Shown: one piece after another, positions 1 to 6,955 of the stretch
Numbering within the stretch: the stretch's first letter is position 1
Layout: the number at the start of each line of letters is the position of its first letter
Assembly (NCBI GenBank): GCA_045537555.1
Contig: JAZSPR010000068.1
Span: forward strand, 1 to 15,012
Direction: 5' to 3'
Length of the DNA stretch: 15,012 bases
Origin: UBA1081 sp045537555
GTDB lineage: Bacteria; Bacillota; Clostridia; Oscillospirales; Acutalibacteraceae
The notes under the pieces: model-generated
Seen by the model: only the letters and a program-made list of their open reading frames with translations
What the model was told of the DNA's origin: nothing
The model's database searches: none
Program-made: the position numbers and the translations under genes

Positions 1-131
1 TAATGAATGAAAGGGCTACGCCCTTTAAATCCCATTATAGAGCGAAGCGGAACATAAGTCGCTTGCGACTTCCGACATTACTCATTACTCACTACTCATT
101 GCTCATTTTTGTCGGGCTTCAGCCCGACAAA
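1..131. repeat. Hairpin-rich intergenic repeat element (left edge)
   Basis: A run of perfect short inverted repeats with no coding potential. 10-16 pairs with 20-26 (AAAGGGC/GCCCTTT). 56-62 pairs with 65-71 (AAGTCGC/GCGACTT). 108-118 pairs with 121-131 (TTTGTCGGGCT/AGCCCGACAAA, 2-nt loop). Between the second and third hairpins is a heptad tandem repeat at 80-107. A GCGAAGC mini-hairpin motif is also present near 42-48. The style matches the hairpin string at 14876-14991, so I infer a dispersed intergenic repeat family. The element appears cut by the window edge. The third hairpin could also act as a terminator for whatever lies to the left, but it has no clear T-run on either side. Confidence 0.7.
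80..107. repeat. Four-unit heptad tandem repeat
   Basis: Four consecutive 7-bp units: ACTCATT (80-86), ACTCACT (87-93), ACTCATT (94-100), GCTCATT (101-107). A further partial unit, CATT, precedes them at 76-79. It is embedded in the hairpin element and has no ORF. Copy number may vary between strains, which is inference. Confidence 0.75.
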
Positions 132-359
132 TTATTGTTTACTTTATAATAACAGATAATATTTTGTCGGTCAAGAAAAAAAATTGTATTTTTTAAGGTA
201 TAAATTGTAAATAAAAGCCTGGTTTTTTCCTAATTATTAACAAATGTTAAATTTAAGTTTAATTTTTAAACAAACGGATACAACATTTATATGTTTTAAT
301 TATACCATAGTAAGTTTATTTCTGCTTATTAAATATTATATTGAAAGGATTGTGCAACC
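132..359. other. AT-rich leader/promoter region of the small peptide gene
   Basis: About 230 bp of very AT-rich non-coding DNA. It holds TATAAT at 145-150 and a TATACC box at 301-306, but I find no convincing -35 box at the right distance for either. A short inverted repeat AACAT/ATGTT lies near 282-295. The promoter must be in this stretch, since the left flank is a hairpin element, but I cannot place it. Confidence 0.4.
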
Positions 360-473
360 ATGGAATTCATGAAAGAAATCCTCAAGTACGTTAAGGCTCT
401 CGTTAACTTCCTTAACAGCATCCTTGCTACACTTGGCATGGATATGGAAATCACTCTTCCCTTCGGCCTTTAA
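360..473 (+). CDS. 37-residue amphipathic helical peptide, function unknown
   Basis: The ORF starts at ATG 360 behind GAAAGGA (343-349, 10-nt spacing), ends at TAA 471-473, and runs directly into a strong terminator at 487-520. The product has 37 residues. Residues 2-25 form a textbook amphipathic helix: M4, I7, V11, L14, L18, I21 and L25 keep perfect 3-4 spacing, with K5, K9, K12, N16 and N19 on the other face. A short G26-containing break and a tail ending PFGL follow. There is no signal peptide or Cys. Codons are those of highly expressed genes (all Ile ATC, all Phe TTC, all Asn AAC, Leu only CTT/CTC), like the ribosomal genes here and unlike the adjacent hexosaminidase. I do not recognise a family. 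Candidates are a membrane-active or leaderless bacteriocin-like peptide, a signalling peptide, or a small membrane-associated protein. No transporter or immunity gene is adjacent. Confidence 0.7.
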   Translation: MEFMKEILKYVKALVNFLNSILATLGMDMEITLPFGL

Positions 474-486
474 TTAATTGTCCGAA

Positions 487-520
487 AAGCCGGTATCTTA
501 GTGATACCGGCTTTTTTCTT
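487..520 (+). terminator. Intrinsic terminator of the 37-aa peptide gene
   Basis: A perfect 11-bp stem, AAGCCGGTATC (487-497) with GATACCGGCTT (503-513), a 5-nt loop, then a T-rich run. It begins 13 bp after the peptide stop codon and separates that gene from the hexosaminidase. Confidence 0.93.
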
Positions 521-630
521 TTTTGTATTGAATGCATTTTCTATATGTGCTAAAATAAAATTAATAAATCTTTATTCAATCTTTACTTTTATAATACAAT
601 TATAAAGTATAATATTGAAAGGAGCAGAGT

Positions 631-2037
631 ATGAAACTTTCAATAATTCCCGCACCTTATCAGGCAGACTATCTGAAAGGATTTACAAAAGCTGATGCAG
701 AAATATGTTTTTATGAAGACACACATCTTCCCCGTGACGGATTTGTAATACATATTGACGGTGATATAAAAATCGGAGCATCCTCTCAATCAGGTGTGTT
801 TTATGCACAAAACACACTCAAAATGATAAAATATCAATGCGGACAGAATCTGCCGAATGTTCACATAAGAGATATTCCGAAATATACATACCGTTCTTTT
901 ATGATTGACTCCTGCCGTCACTTTTTCGACGTAAGTGACATTAAAAAAATGATTGATTACTGCGCAAAATTGCGTTTCAATGTTTTTCATTGGCATCTTA
1001 CAGACGATCAGGGCTGGCGTATTCAGATAAAGAACTATCCTGAGCTTACAGAAATCGGTTCCGTAAGACACGGAACTCATATGGGCAGCGAACAGAATGA
1101 CACCCCTTACGGTGGTTTCTACACTCAGGAAGAAATCAGGGATGTTATTGCATATGCACACAAAAACCATATGACTGTTGTGCCTGAAATTGATATGCCG
1201 GGTCATACTTCGGCTCTTCTGGCATCTTTACCCGAACTTGTATGCAACAAAAAGAATGTTAAAATAAAAACCGAAGCCGGCATTTTCAAAGATATCATCT
1301 GTGCAGGCAATGATAACAGTTATGATATTCTTTGTAACATTCTTGATGAAATCTGTGAACTTTTCCCCGATGAATATATCCATATCGGCGGTGACGAAGC
1401 TCCGAAAGAACAATGGAAAAACTGTCCCTGCTGTCAGCAGAAAATGATAGAAGAAAACCTCAACAATGAAGAAGAGCTTCAGGGGTATTTCATCAACAGA
1501 ATCAACAGTTATCTCAGGAGCAAAGGTAAAAAGGTAATCACATGGAATGAAAGCCTCAACGGTGGCAATCTCTGTGAAGATATCACAGTTCAGATGTGGA
1601 TGGATCCGAAAAAACGAAGCAAAGCAAGTAAAAATAAAATCATAAACAGCGATTTCTTCCACATGTATGCCGATTATCCTTATGAAATGACACCGCTTAA
1701 AAAGGTTTATGATTACAACACCGACATAAACGATAATGTAATCGGAACGGACATTCCCATCTGGACTGAATATATCCCTGATCTTAAAAAAATGGAGTAT
1801 ATGTGTTTTCCGAGATTTATTGCCGCCGCACAATCGGCATGGAGCAGAAACAAACCCGATTATAACACATTCATAAATGAACTTATTGAAATTCTTCCAT
1901 TCTTTGATATAAAAAATGCGGCAAAAAAAGAAGAATGGGATCCTGCAGGAACTACAAGGCTTAAAAAGGTGATTATTCATTTTGGAAGTATTTCAAAAAA
2001 TGAAAGAATAAGAACATTCTTTTTAAATAAAAAATAA
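631..2037 (+). CDS. GH20 beta-N-acetylhexosaminidase (cytoplasmic)
   Basis: A 468-aa glycoside hydrolase family 20 enzyme, expected to remove terminal non-reducing GlcNAc or GalNAc from oligosaccharides or glycoconjugates by substrate-assisted catalysis. The catalytic Asp-Glu pair is D255-E256 in the motif HIGGDEAPK. The barrel motifs HWHLTDDQGWR (120-130) and PEIDMPGH (185-192) are present, as are the aromatic WNES (305-308) and IPIWTEY (375-381) segments that line the substrate pocket in this family. An N-terminal GH20b-like domain occupies about residues 1-80. No signal peptide or anchor is visible, so it probably acts inside the cell on imported oligosaccharides. The start follows AAAGGAG (618-624, 6-nt spacing). 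A TATAAT box at 590-595 is the best -10 candidate, but its -35 is poor. The TM2 gene follows after 16 bp and is probably co-transcribed. Confidence 0.93.
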   Translation: MKLSIIPAPYQADYLKGFTKADAEICFYEDTHLPRDGFVIHIDGDIKIGASSQSGVFYAQNTLKMIKYQCGQNLPNVHIRDIPKYTYRSFMIDSCRHFFDVSDIKKMIDYCAKLRFNVFHWHLTDDQGWRIQIKNYPELTEIGSVRHGTHMGSEQNDTPYGGFYTQEEIRDVIAYAHKNHMTVVPEIDMPGHTSALLASLPELVCNKKNVKIKTEAGIFKDIICAGNDNSYDILCNILDEICELFPDEYIHIGGDEAPKEQWKNCPCCQQKMIEENLNNEEELQGYFINRINSYLRSKGKKVITWNESLNGGNLCEDITVQMWMDPKKRSKASKNKIINSDFFHMYADYPYEMTPLKKVYDYNTDINDNVIGTDIPIWTEYIPDLKKMEYMCFPRFIAAAQSAWSRNKPDYNTFINELIEILPFFDIKNAAKKEEWDPAGTTRLKKVIIHFGSISKNERIRTFFLNKK

Positions 2038-2053
2038 TACGGAGGTAATTTTT

Positions 2054-2515
2054 ATGAAGTATTGTACACAATGCGGAAAAGCAATGGACAAAGCTTATTC
2101 TAACTGTCCTTATTGCGGAGCAAAAGCAGATGTTCAGGAACCTGAAACAAACAACACACAATTCAATGAGCAGACAGGCGGTAACACCTATGCTTACGGT
2201 GCTCCCGGCTCTGAAAAAGCCTATACAAAACAGCCACCTAATCAGGGAGATATCCCCGAATATATTCCGGCTCCCATTCCTCAGCGTTCGGCTTATGTTG
2301 CGGCATTTCTTGCTCTGTTCTTCGGCGTTTTCGGTCTGCATGATTTTTATCTTGACAGAACCAACAAAGGCATATTCAAGCTCCTTATCACTCTGCTCGG
2401 TTGCGGAATCGGTGGTGTCATTATTGAAATAATCAGCATCATTGATGCTCTCAAGCTTCTTAAAGGCGAAATCAATGTTGACGGCAGAGGCGAAATGATA
2501 AAACACGGTTTTTAA
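2054..2515 (+). CDS. Zinc-ribbon and TM2-domain membrane protein
   Basis: A 153-aa protein with an N-terminal zinc ribbon (C4, C7, C18, C21; the second pair in CPYC), a low-complexity Gln/Pro/Asn/Tyr linker (about 28-78) and a TM2 domain (about 79-137). The TM2 domain has two hydrophobic helices joined by a turn after the GLHDFYLDR motif (94-102). No enzymatic role is known for bacterial TM2 proteins, and this architecture is common in Firmicutes without a fixed function. It starts at ATG 2054 behind a near-perfect GGAGGTAA (2041-2048), 16 bp after the hexosaminidase. The pair therefore probably forms a two-gene unit ending at 2534-2567, though nothing shown here links their functions. Confidence 0.9.
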   Translation: MKYCTQCGKAMDKAYSNCPYCGAKADVQEPETNNTQFNEQTGGNTYAYGAPGSEKAYTKQPPNQGDIPEYIPAPIPQRSAYVAAFLALFFGVFGLHDFYLDRTNKGIFKLLITLLGCGIGGVIIEIISIIDALKLLKGEINVDGRGEMIKHGF

Positions 2516-2533
2516 TTTAATAACGAATATAAG

Positions 2534-2567
2534 AAAACGGTCGCCGCAGATGTACGGTGACCGTTTT
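2534..2567. terminator. Bidirectional intrinsic terminator
   Basis: AAAACGGTCGCCG (2534-2546) pairs with CGGTGACCGTTTT (2555-2567), with one G-T wobble and an 8-nt loop. It is flanked by T-rich DNA on the + side and, read from the - strand, by TTTTCTTATA. It lies between the convergent TM2 and metallophosphoesterase genes and can serve both. Confidence 0.9.
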
Positions 2568-2573
2568 TTTGTA

Positions 2574-3740
2574 TCAATGATATTCATTTTCCTTTGCAAG
2601 AAAGATATTGTGAATTCCGTCGAGCATATTCCTGAAAAGTCTTACAAACCAATAATAAGCCTTACTTCTTGCATCTTCTGCTTCAAGAATCTTTGAATCT
2701 TCTTCAAGCACCATATCAAACATATACATCATTTCATACTCAAACGTCGAAAGGTCCTTTTCATCAAGAGTGATAAGACCTGCACCTCTTGAAATTGCAT
2801 CTGAATACGCCTGACCGCCTACTGTGGGAACATTGATTATTGCAATATCTTCATACTCAGCCCTGAAATCATTTACATGGTCATGGCCGAAAAATGTTGC
2901 GATAACGTCGCCTGTTTCAACAAGTGCATCCCATTGTCCTACAGAATTGAATGAAGGACTGCACGGCTCAAGAATGATGCCTGAATGTCTGTTGAAGAAA
3001 GGAACTGGGAAATAAGAAACACCGTTCATTGTATAATCTTTGAAACCGCCGAAGGGCATTTTCGGATAAAGTCTTTCATAAACTTCTGTCATAATGATGT
3101 GCTGGAAAAGCATTGAAGGAACAGTTTCGCCACCATTTGCCTTTTTAAGCTCTGCGGCTGTCTTTTTGTACCATTCAATCTGATCTTCGTGAACATAATC
3201 ATAACCGCCGACTTCCTTATCGGGATTATATGCATTTGAATCAAAGAACCAGAGATTGAATGCGGTTTTCTTACCGTCTGATGATTTTATTTCAAGATTT
3301 GACGTTCCGCAACCGTACATATCGGGGTCTGCATCTGTTGTAAGGCATCCGAACTCCTGATAATATGAAAGAAGTTTTTCTCTTGAAGTTTCTCTTTCAC
3401 CGTCGTGATTACCGAAAACAACGGCAAACGGAATATCTCTGTCAACACAAGGCTTTGTTACTGCCTGAATAGTCTTTCGTTCTTCTTCATCACCCATGGC
3501 AATTGATGTGTCACCGAGATATACAACAAGGTCAGGCTCTGCCTTATCAAGACATTCATTCATAAGCTGAACTGTTGTTTCAACAAGGGGGTCAAAATCC
3601 TGAACATCGGCAAAAATCATGATTTTAAATTTACCGTCTGAATCAAACTGAAGTGTTTTTTCACCCTCAGCCGATGAAAAAACGGGGAAAATGCCGATTG
3701 TCATAATAATTGCGAGTGCTAAACTGATAATCTTTTTCAT
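2574..3740 (-). CDS. Secreted calcineurin-like metallophosphoesterase
   Basis: A 388-aa phosphoesterase of the two-metal calcineurin-like superfamily. Residues 1 to about 25 form a Sec signal peptide (positive start, hydrophobic core, SSA-like cleavage site near 22-24), without a lipobox. The metal-ligand blocks are in order: FADVQD (43-48), GDTS (76-79), GNHD (110-113), QHIIM (213-217) and GHDHVN (285-290). Block I has D-x-Q where most families have D-x-H; some eukaryotic CPPED1-type members also use Gln. The substrate cannot be read from sequence. The start is ATG 3740, 6 nt after AGAGGTG. The in-frame GTG at 3749 overlaps that ribosome binding site and is rejected. It has its own promoter (3771-3799), so it is probably not simply the third gene of the sigE operon, although it lies in the same direction. 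Confidence 0.88.
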   Translation of the reverse strand: MKKIISLALAIIMTIGIFPVFSSAEGEKTLQFDSDGKFKIMIFADVQDFDPLVETTVQLMNECLDKAEPDLVVYLGDTSIAMGDEEERKTIQAVTKPCVDRDIPFAVVFGNHDGERETSREKLLSYYQEFGCLTTDADPDMYGCGTSNLEIKSSDGKKTAFNLWFFDSNAYNPDKEVGGYDYVHEDQIEWYKKTAAELKKANGGETVPSMLFQHIIMTEVYERLYPKMPFGGFKDYTMNGVSYFPVPFFNRHSGIILEPCSPSFNSVGQWDALVETGDVIATFFGHDHVNDFRAEYEDIAIINVPTVGGQAYSDAISRGAGLITLDEKDLSTFEYEMMYMFDMVLEEDSKILEAEDARSKAYYWFVRLFRNMLDGIHNIFLAKENEYH

Positions 3741-3751
3741 TCGAGACACCT

Positions 3752-3789
3752 CTTTATTATTTGTATATTTATTTTAACAAATAATAAAG
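3752..3789. repeat. 13-bp inverted repeat flanking a -10 box (possible operator or hairpin)
   Basis: CTTTATTATTTGT (3752-3764) and ACAAATAATAAAG (3777-3789) are perfect complements separated by 12 bp that contain the -10 box. The downstream arm abuts the AGAGG ribosome binding site. It may be an operator. It could also form a hairpin in read-through RNA from sigE, though without a G+C-rich stem or a clean T-run it is a poor terminator. Confidence 0.65.
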
Positions 3790-3799
3790 ATTTCTTCAA
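3771..3799 (-). promoter_or_regulatory. Sigma-A-type promoter of the metallophosphoesterase gene
   Basis: On the - strand, TTGAAG (3799-3794), a 17-bp spacer, and TAAAAT (3776-3771). Transcription would start near 3764, about 25 nt before the start codon. The -10 hexamer is bracketed by the inverted repeat 3752-3764/3777-3789. Confidence 0.6.
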
Positions 3800-3809
3800 G
3801 TATAATTTT

Positions 3810-4535
3810 TTAACACAACGCTTCCATTTCACGTTTTATTCCGGCAATTATCCTTTTTTCAAGCCTTGAAATGTAGCTTTGCGATATTCCCATAATATCG
3901 GCAACTTCTTTCTGGGTGTGTTCGTTTTCTCCGTCTATTCCGAAGCGCATATTGATAATAAGCCTTTCTCTTTCCCCGAGTTTATCAACAATTGAATGCA
4001 GAATCCTTTTTTCATCTTCATATTCAAGGTTATAATTCACGCTATCGGCATCTCCCGCAAGAACATCAGAAAGCAGAAGCTCATTGCCGTCATGGTCGGT
4101 ATTGAGCGGTTCATCAATTGAAATTTCCGTTTTCCTGTTTGACATTTTACGGAGATACATCAGAATCTCATTTTCAACACAACGGCTTGCATATGTTGCA
4201 AGCTTTATATTTTTTTCAGGACAGAAAGTGTTCACAGCTTTTATAAGTCCTATTGTGCCTATTGAAACAAGATCTTCAACACCGACGCCTGTATTTTCAA
4301 ATTTTTTTGCTATGTAAACAACAAGTCGCAGATTATGAGTTATCAGCATTTCCCGTGACGAATTATCCCCCTGAAGGATTTTTTCAAGGCATTCTTCCTC
4401 CTGTTTTTTTGTAAGCGGCGGCGGCAGAGTCTGCGGACCGTTGACATAAAAAATATCATTATCAGGAAAAATCTTTTTGAATTTATTTAAACAATCCTTT
4501 ATGAATTTCAGATATCTGTTGTGTATTTTTATCAA
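3810..4535 (-). CDS. sigE: Sporulation sigma factor sigma-E (pro-form)
   Basis: A 241-aa mother-cell sporulation sigma factor, made as an inactive precursor with an N-terminal pro-sequence that SpoIIGA removes. The stretch IFYVNGPQTLPPPL (28-41) aligns with the known processing-site region of B. subtilis pro-sigma-E. Region 2 has NLRLVVYIAKKFENTG (68-83), EDLVSIGTIGLIKAVNTF (87-104) and LATYASRCVENEILMYLR. Region 4 has the helix-turn-helix TQKEVADIMGISQSYISR (207-224). The start is TTG 4535, because AAAGGAG (4550-4544) lies 8 nt upstream; an in-frame TTG at 4553 precedes that ribosome binding site. The gene overlaps the end of spoIIGA by 53 bp, which suggests translational coupling of protease and substrate. 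sigG, the usual next gene in Bacillus and many clostridia, is absent here. Confidence 0.96.
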   Translation of the reverse strand: MIKIHNRYLKFIKDCLNKFKKIFPDNDIFYVNGPQTLPPPLTKKQEEECLEKILQGDNSSREMLITHNLRLVVYIAKKFENTGVGVEDLVSIGTIGLIKAVNTFCPEKNIKLATYASRCVENEILMYLRKMSNRKTEISIDEPLNTDHDGNELLLSDVLAGDADSVNYNLEYEDEKRILHSIVDKLGERERLIINMRFGIDGENEHTQKEVADIMGISQSYISRLEKRIIAGIKREMEALC

Positions 4536-5385
4536 AACTCTTTCTCCTTTCAAGTTTTTCCGTCAGGTCTGACGGAAGAATTATGCTGTCAAGCCCGTTA
4601 TCACATACTGCTATTTCAGCATTTTCAAGAACATACTGCATTTTTTCATTGCTGATTTTCACTTTATCTGCCCTGAAACACGGCAAAAGCGCCTGTGATG
4701 CAACCGTATTGCACGGCAGAAGCTTTATTCCCTCTGACGGCTCGCCTGTAAGATAATATTCAATGATGCTCCCGGGAACAATGTTTTTTATCATTCCGAT
4801 ATCCGCAATTATAATACTTTCTCCCGTAAAAGGGTCCCTGAAAGCATTTCCCGAATCATATAATGCACTCTCACGCACCACTTTTCCGTTATGTTCTATT
4901 TCTGCGGTAAAAAGAAGGTTTGTCGGTTTATGATTTGTAATTCTTCCCAAAATCCATGTCACCGCATAACAGATAACGCATGCACCGACAAGGGAAAAAA
5001 ATGACAGATTTATGTAAGCGGCTCCGTTTCTGTACTTAACAATGTTTATTCCCGGAAGTGATGCCGCAAACATCATCATTCCCGCAAAAATAAAATTCAC
5101 AACGAGAAAATAGCCCGTTTCTTTTGCAATCAGCCTGACTGTTTTCGGGTTATACACAATAAAAACTATAATCACGGAAAGCAGAATTTTAATCAGAAGT
5201 GATAAAACAAACCCCATTTCGGGAGCGAGTATCATAAGCGAAGAGATACCTCCGAAAAGAGAACCTGCAACATATCTCCCTGATGAAGGCGAAAGCTTTA
5301 TCAATCGTGATGTGGCAAGCAGAAGCAGAAACGTGACTATTATATTCAGAAAAATCAGAACATCAATATAAATAACATGACTCAT
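4483..5385 (-). CDS. spoIIGA: Sigma-E processing protease SpoIIGA
   Basis: A 300-aa membrane-embedded aspartic protease that activates pro-sigma-E in the mother cell after a forespore signal. The N-terminal half has about five hydrophobic membrane helices. The C-terminal half is the protease domain with the catalytic motif DSGN (D177) followed by DPFTGESIII, equivalent to the D183 region of the B. subtilis enzyme. The start was set at ATG 5385 because the family begins with a short M-x-x-Y-x-D-V-hydrophobic-N segment, and here YIDVLIFLN follows directly. No good Shine-Dalgarno is visible before this ATG or before in-frame alternatives at 5424, 5403 and the TTG at 5472, so the start is less certain than the identity. 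It is co-transcribed with the overlapping sigE and divergent from ypeB. Confidence 0.93.
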   Translation of the reverse strand: MSHVIYIDVLIFLNIIVTFLLLLATSRLIKLSPSSGRYVAGSLFGGISSLMILAPEMGFVLSLLIKILLSVIIVFIVYNPKTVRLIAKETGYFLVVNFIFAGMMMFAASLPGINIVKYRNGAAYINLSFFSLVGACVICYAVTWILGRITNHKPTNLLFTAEIEHNGKVVRESALYDSGNAFRDPFTGESIIIADIGMIKNIVPGSIIEYYLTGEPSEGIKLLPCNTVASQALLPCFRADKVKISNEKMQYVLENAEIAVCDNGLDSIILPSDLTEKLERRKSFDKNTQQISEIHKGLFK

Positions 5386-5496
5386 AACATCAATTATAAA
5401 CATCTGAAATGCAGATTTTGTCATATGCGGGCAGAGATTGATTTTAAACTTAAATTTGTAATTTTTAAACAACTTTTTAAGGAAAAATTTTATCAG

Positions 5497-5531
5497 AATA
5501 TGAAAACATTATTTTCAGAAAATAGAGTCAA
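5497..5531 (-). promoter_or_regulatory. Candidate long-spacer spoIIGA promoter
   Basis: On the - strand, TTGACT (5531-5526) is followed after 23 bp by CATATT (5502-5497). The B. subtilis spoIIG promoter is a Spo0A-activated sigma-A promoter with an unusually long spacer of about 22 bp, which this resembles. No clean Spo0A box (TGTCGAA) is visible, only a partial TTTGTCATA near 5418-5426 (+ strand). The -35 overlaps the ypeB leader on the other strand. Confidence 0.3.
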
Positions 5532-5545
5532 AGGAGCTGATTATT

Positions 5546-6901
5546 TTGAAAACAATCGGTAAAAACAGAAGATTCACGGTGAGAATTGTCTCTTTCCTTA
5601 TGGTTCTGTTTGCAGTTCTTTCTGTCTGGGGCATTGTTCAGACATATAAAGCCGTAAAATATGCAAAAGAGCTTACTGTTGCACATCAGCGCACGGTTGC
5701 ATCCCTTGCATCTTATATTGATTCGCTCGAAAATGATCTGAGAAAAATGCAGTATGCAAACACACAGACAATGACATCGGGATTGTCTGTTTCGCTGTGT
5801 AAAGCCTCTGCAGGTGCAAAAAACTGTCTTTCAGAACTCAATACAGGTGAAACTCCGCTTAATAATGTCAATAAATTCCTATCTCAGGCAAGTGACTATA
5901 TCCAGAGCGTGAATAAAAAAGTTGCGTCGGGTGAAAAACTGTCAGAAACAGACCATGAACAGATAACACGTTTATATAATTATGCGGCATCACTCTCTGA
6001 CAAAATCGGATATATGGAAGAAGTCATGCTTTCGGGAGATGTCTCTTTTGAAGATGCAGTTTCAACTCTGAGTATGCTCAAAGACACGGGAGATTTATCT
6101 GTTTCTTATTCATCAACAGTTACCGATGCAGAAAAGTCATTTTCAGACTACCCTACTCTTATCTATGACGGACCTTTTTCTGATAATATAATGAAAAAAG
6201 AATCTGAAATGCTGAAATATGAAGATGAGATAACGCAATCAGAAGCAAAAAAAAGAGCATCAGCCTATTCGGGAATCCCTGAAAACAGACTGATTGCTGC
6301 AGAAGATGAAAAAAGCACAATCGAAGCTTATGTATTTTATTATGAAAACACTACAGTTGCGGTAACGAAAAAAGGCGGTTATCTTCTTTATCTTCTCGCT
6401 GATACCTTTTCAGGAGAAACAAAAATCAAGGAAACCGATGCTGTTGAAACTGCAAAAAAATATCTCAGCAAATTCGGATACGGTTCAATGAAAGAAAGCT
6501 ATTATTTTGATTCTGACGGAATATGTACAATTAATTTTGCATATACTTCTGATGACATCATATGTTATCCCGATCTTATCAAAGTAAGTGTTTCACTTGA
6601 TAAAAATGAAGTTGTTTCTGTTGACTGTACGGGTTATCTGATGAATCACAAAAAACGTGATGTACCTGAAAACACAATAAGTGTTGAAACAGCAATGAAA
6701 TCAATCAGCGAAGTCCTCAGTGTAAAAAGCCATCAAACAGCATTCATACCGATGAATGACGGCAATGAAGTTTTCACTTATGAATTCTTGTGCAACGATA
6801 AAGTCGGAAATGATGTACTTGTTTATATCAATGCCGTAACGGGCGATGAAGCAGATATCAAGTTACTTCTTTATTCCGACGAAGGCACTCTTACAAGATA
6901 A
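5546..6901 (+). CDS. ypeB: Spore germination protein YpeB
   Basis: A 451-aa YpeB homologue. In Bacillus, YpeB is a spore inner-membrane protein that keeps the cortex-lytic enzyme SleB stable and inactive until germination. One N-terminal membrane helix (about 12-33) is followed by a helical region (about 40-200) and PepSY-like repeats (about 229-290, 296-363 and 378-442). Diagnostic family strings are YPTLIYDGPFSD (202-213) and GYLMNHKKRDVP (363-374). The start is TTG 5546, behind AAAGGAG (5530-5536) with 9-nt spacing. It is divergent from spoIIGA and followed 54 bp later by a lipoprotein gene. No sleB is next to it, unlike the Bacillus sleB-ypeB operon. I find no confident forespore (sigma-G) promoter in the short upstream gap. 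Confidence 0.92.
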   Translation: MKTIGKNRRFTVRIVSFLMVLFAVLSVWGIVQTYKAVKYAKELTVAHQRTVASLASYIDSLENDLRKMQYANTQTMTSGLSVSLCKASAGAKNCLSELNTGETPLNNVNKFLSQASDYIQSVNKKVASGEKLSETDHEQITRLYNYAASLSDKIGYMEEVMLSGDVSFEDAVSTLSMLKDTGDLSVSYSSTVTDAEKSFSDYPTLIYDGPFSDNIMKKESEMLKYEDEITQSEAKKRASAYSGIPENRLIAAEDEKSTIEAYVFYYENTTVAVTKKGGYLLYLLADTFSGETKIKETDAVETAKKYLSKFGYGSMKESYYFDSDGICTINFAYTSDDIICYPDLIKVSVSLDKNEVVSVDCTGYLMNHKKRDVPENTISVETAMKSISEVLSVKSHQTAFIPMNDGNEVFTYEFLCNDKVGNDVLVYINAVTGDEADIKLLLYSDEGTLTR

Positions 6902-6955
6902 ATGTATAATCACACTATTTTCTGTAAATACTTTTTCTGAAAGGAAGAATCGATT

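Noticed and set aside
1..131. CRISPR array
   Set aside because: The repeats are different short palindromes and a 7-bp tandem with no regular repeat-spacer spacing.
608..613. Second TATAAT box near the hexosaminidase gene
   Set aside because: Transcription from it would start inside or after the ribosome binding site.
790..1980. Two long - strand ORFs (790-1206 and 1228-1980) opposite the hexosaminidase
   Set aside because: They are antisense to a fully supported GH20 gene, show no ribosome binding site or family motif, and arise from its codon pattern.
3741..3749. GTG start three codons upstream for the metallophosphoesterase
   Set aside because: That GTG is part of the AGAGGTG ribosome binding site for ATG 3740.
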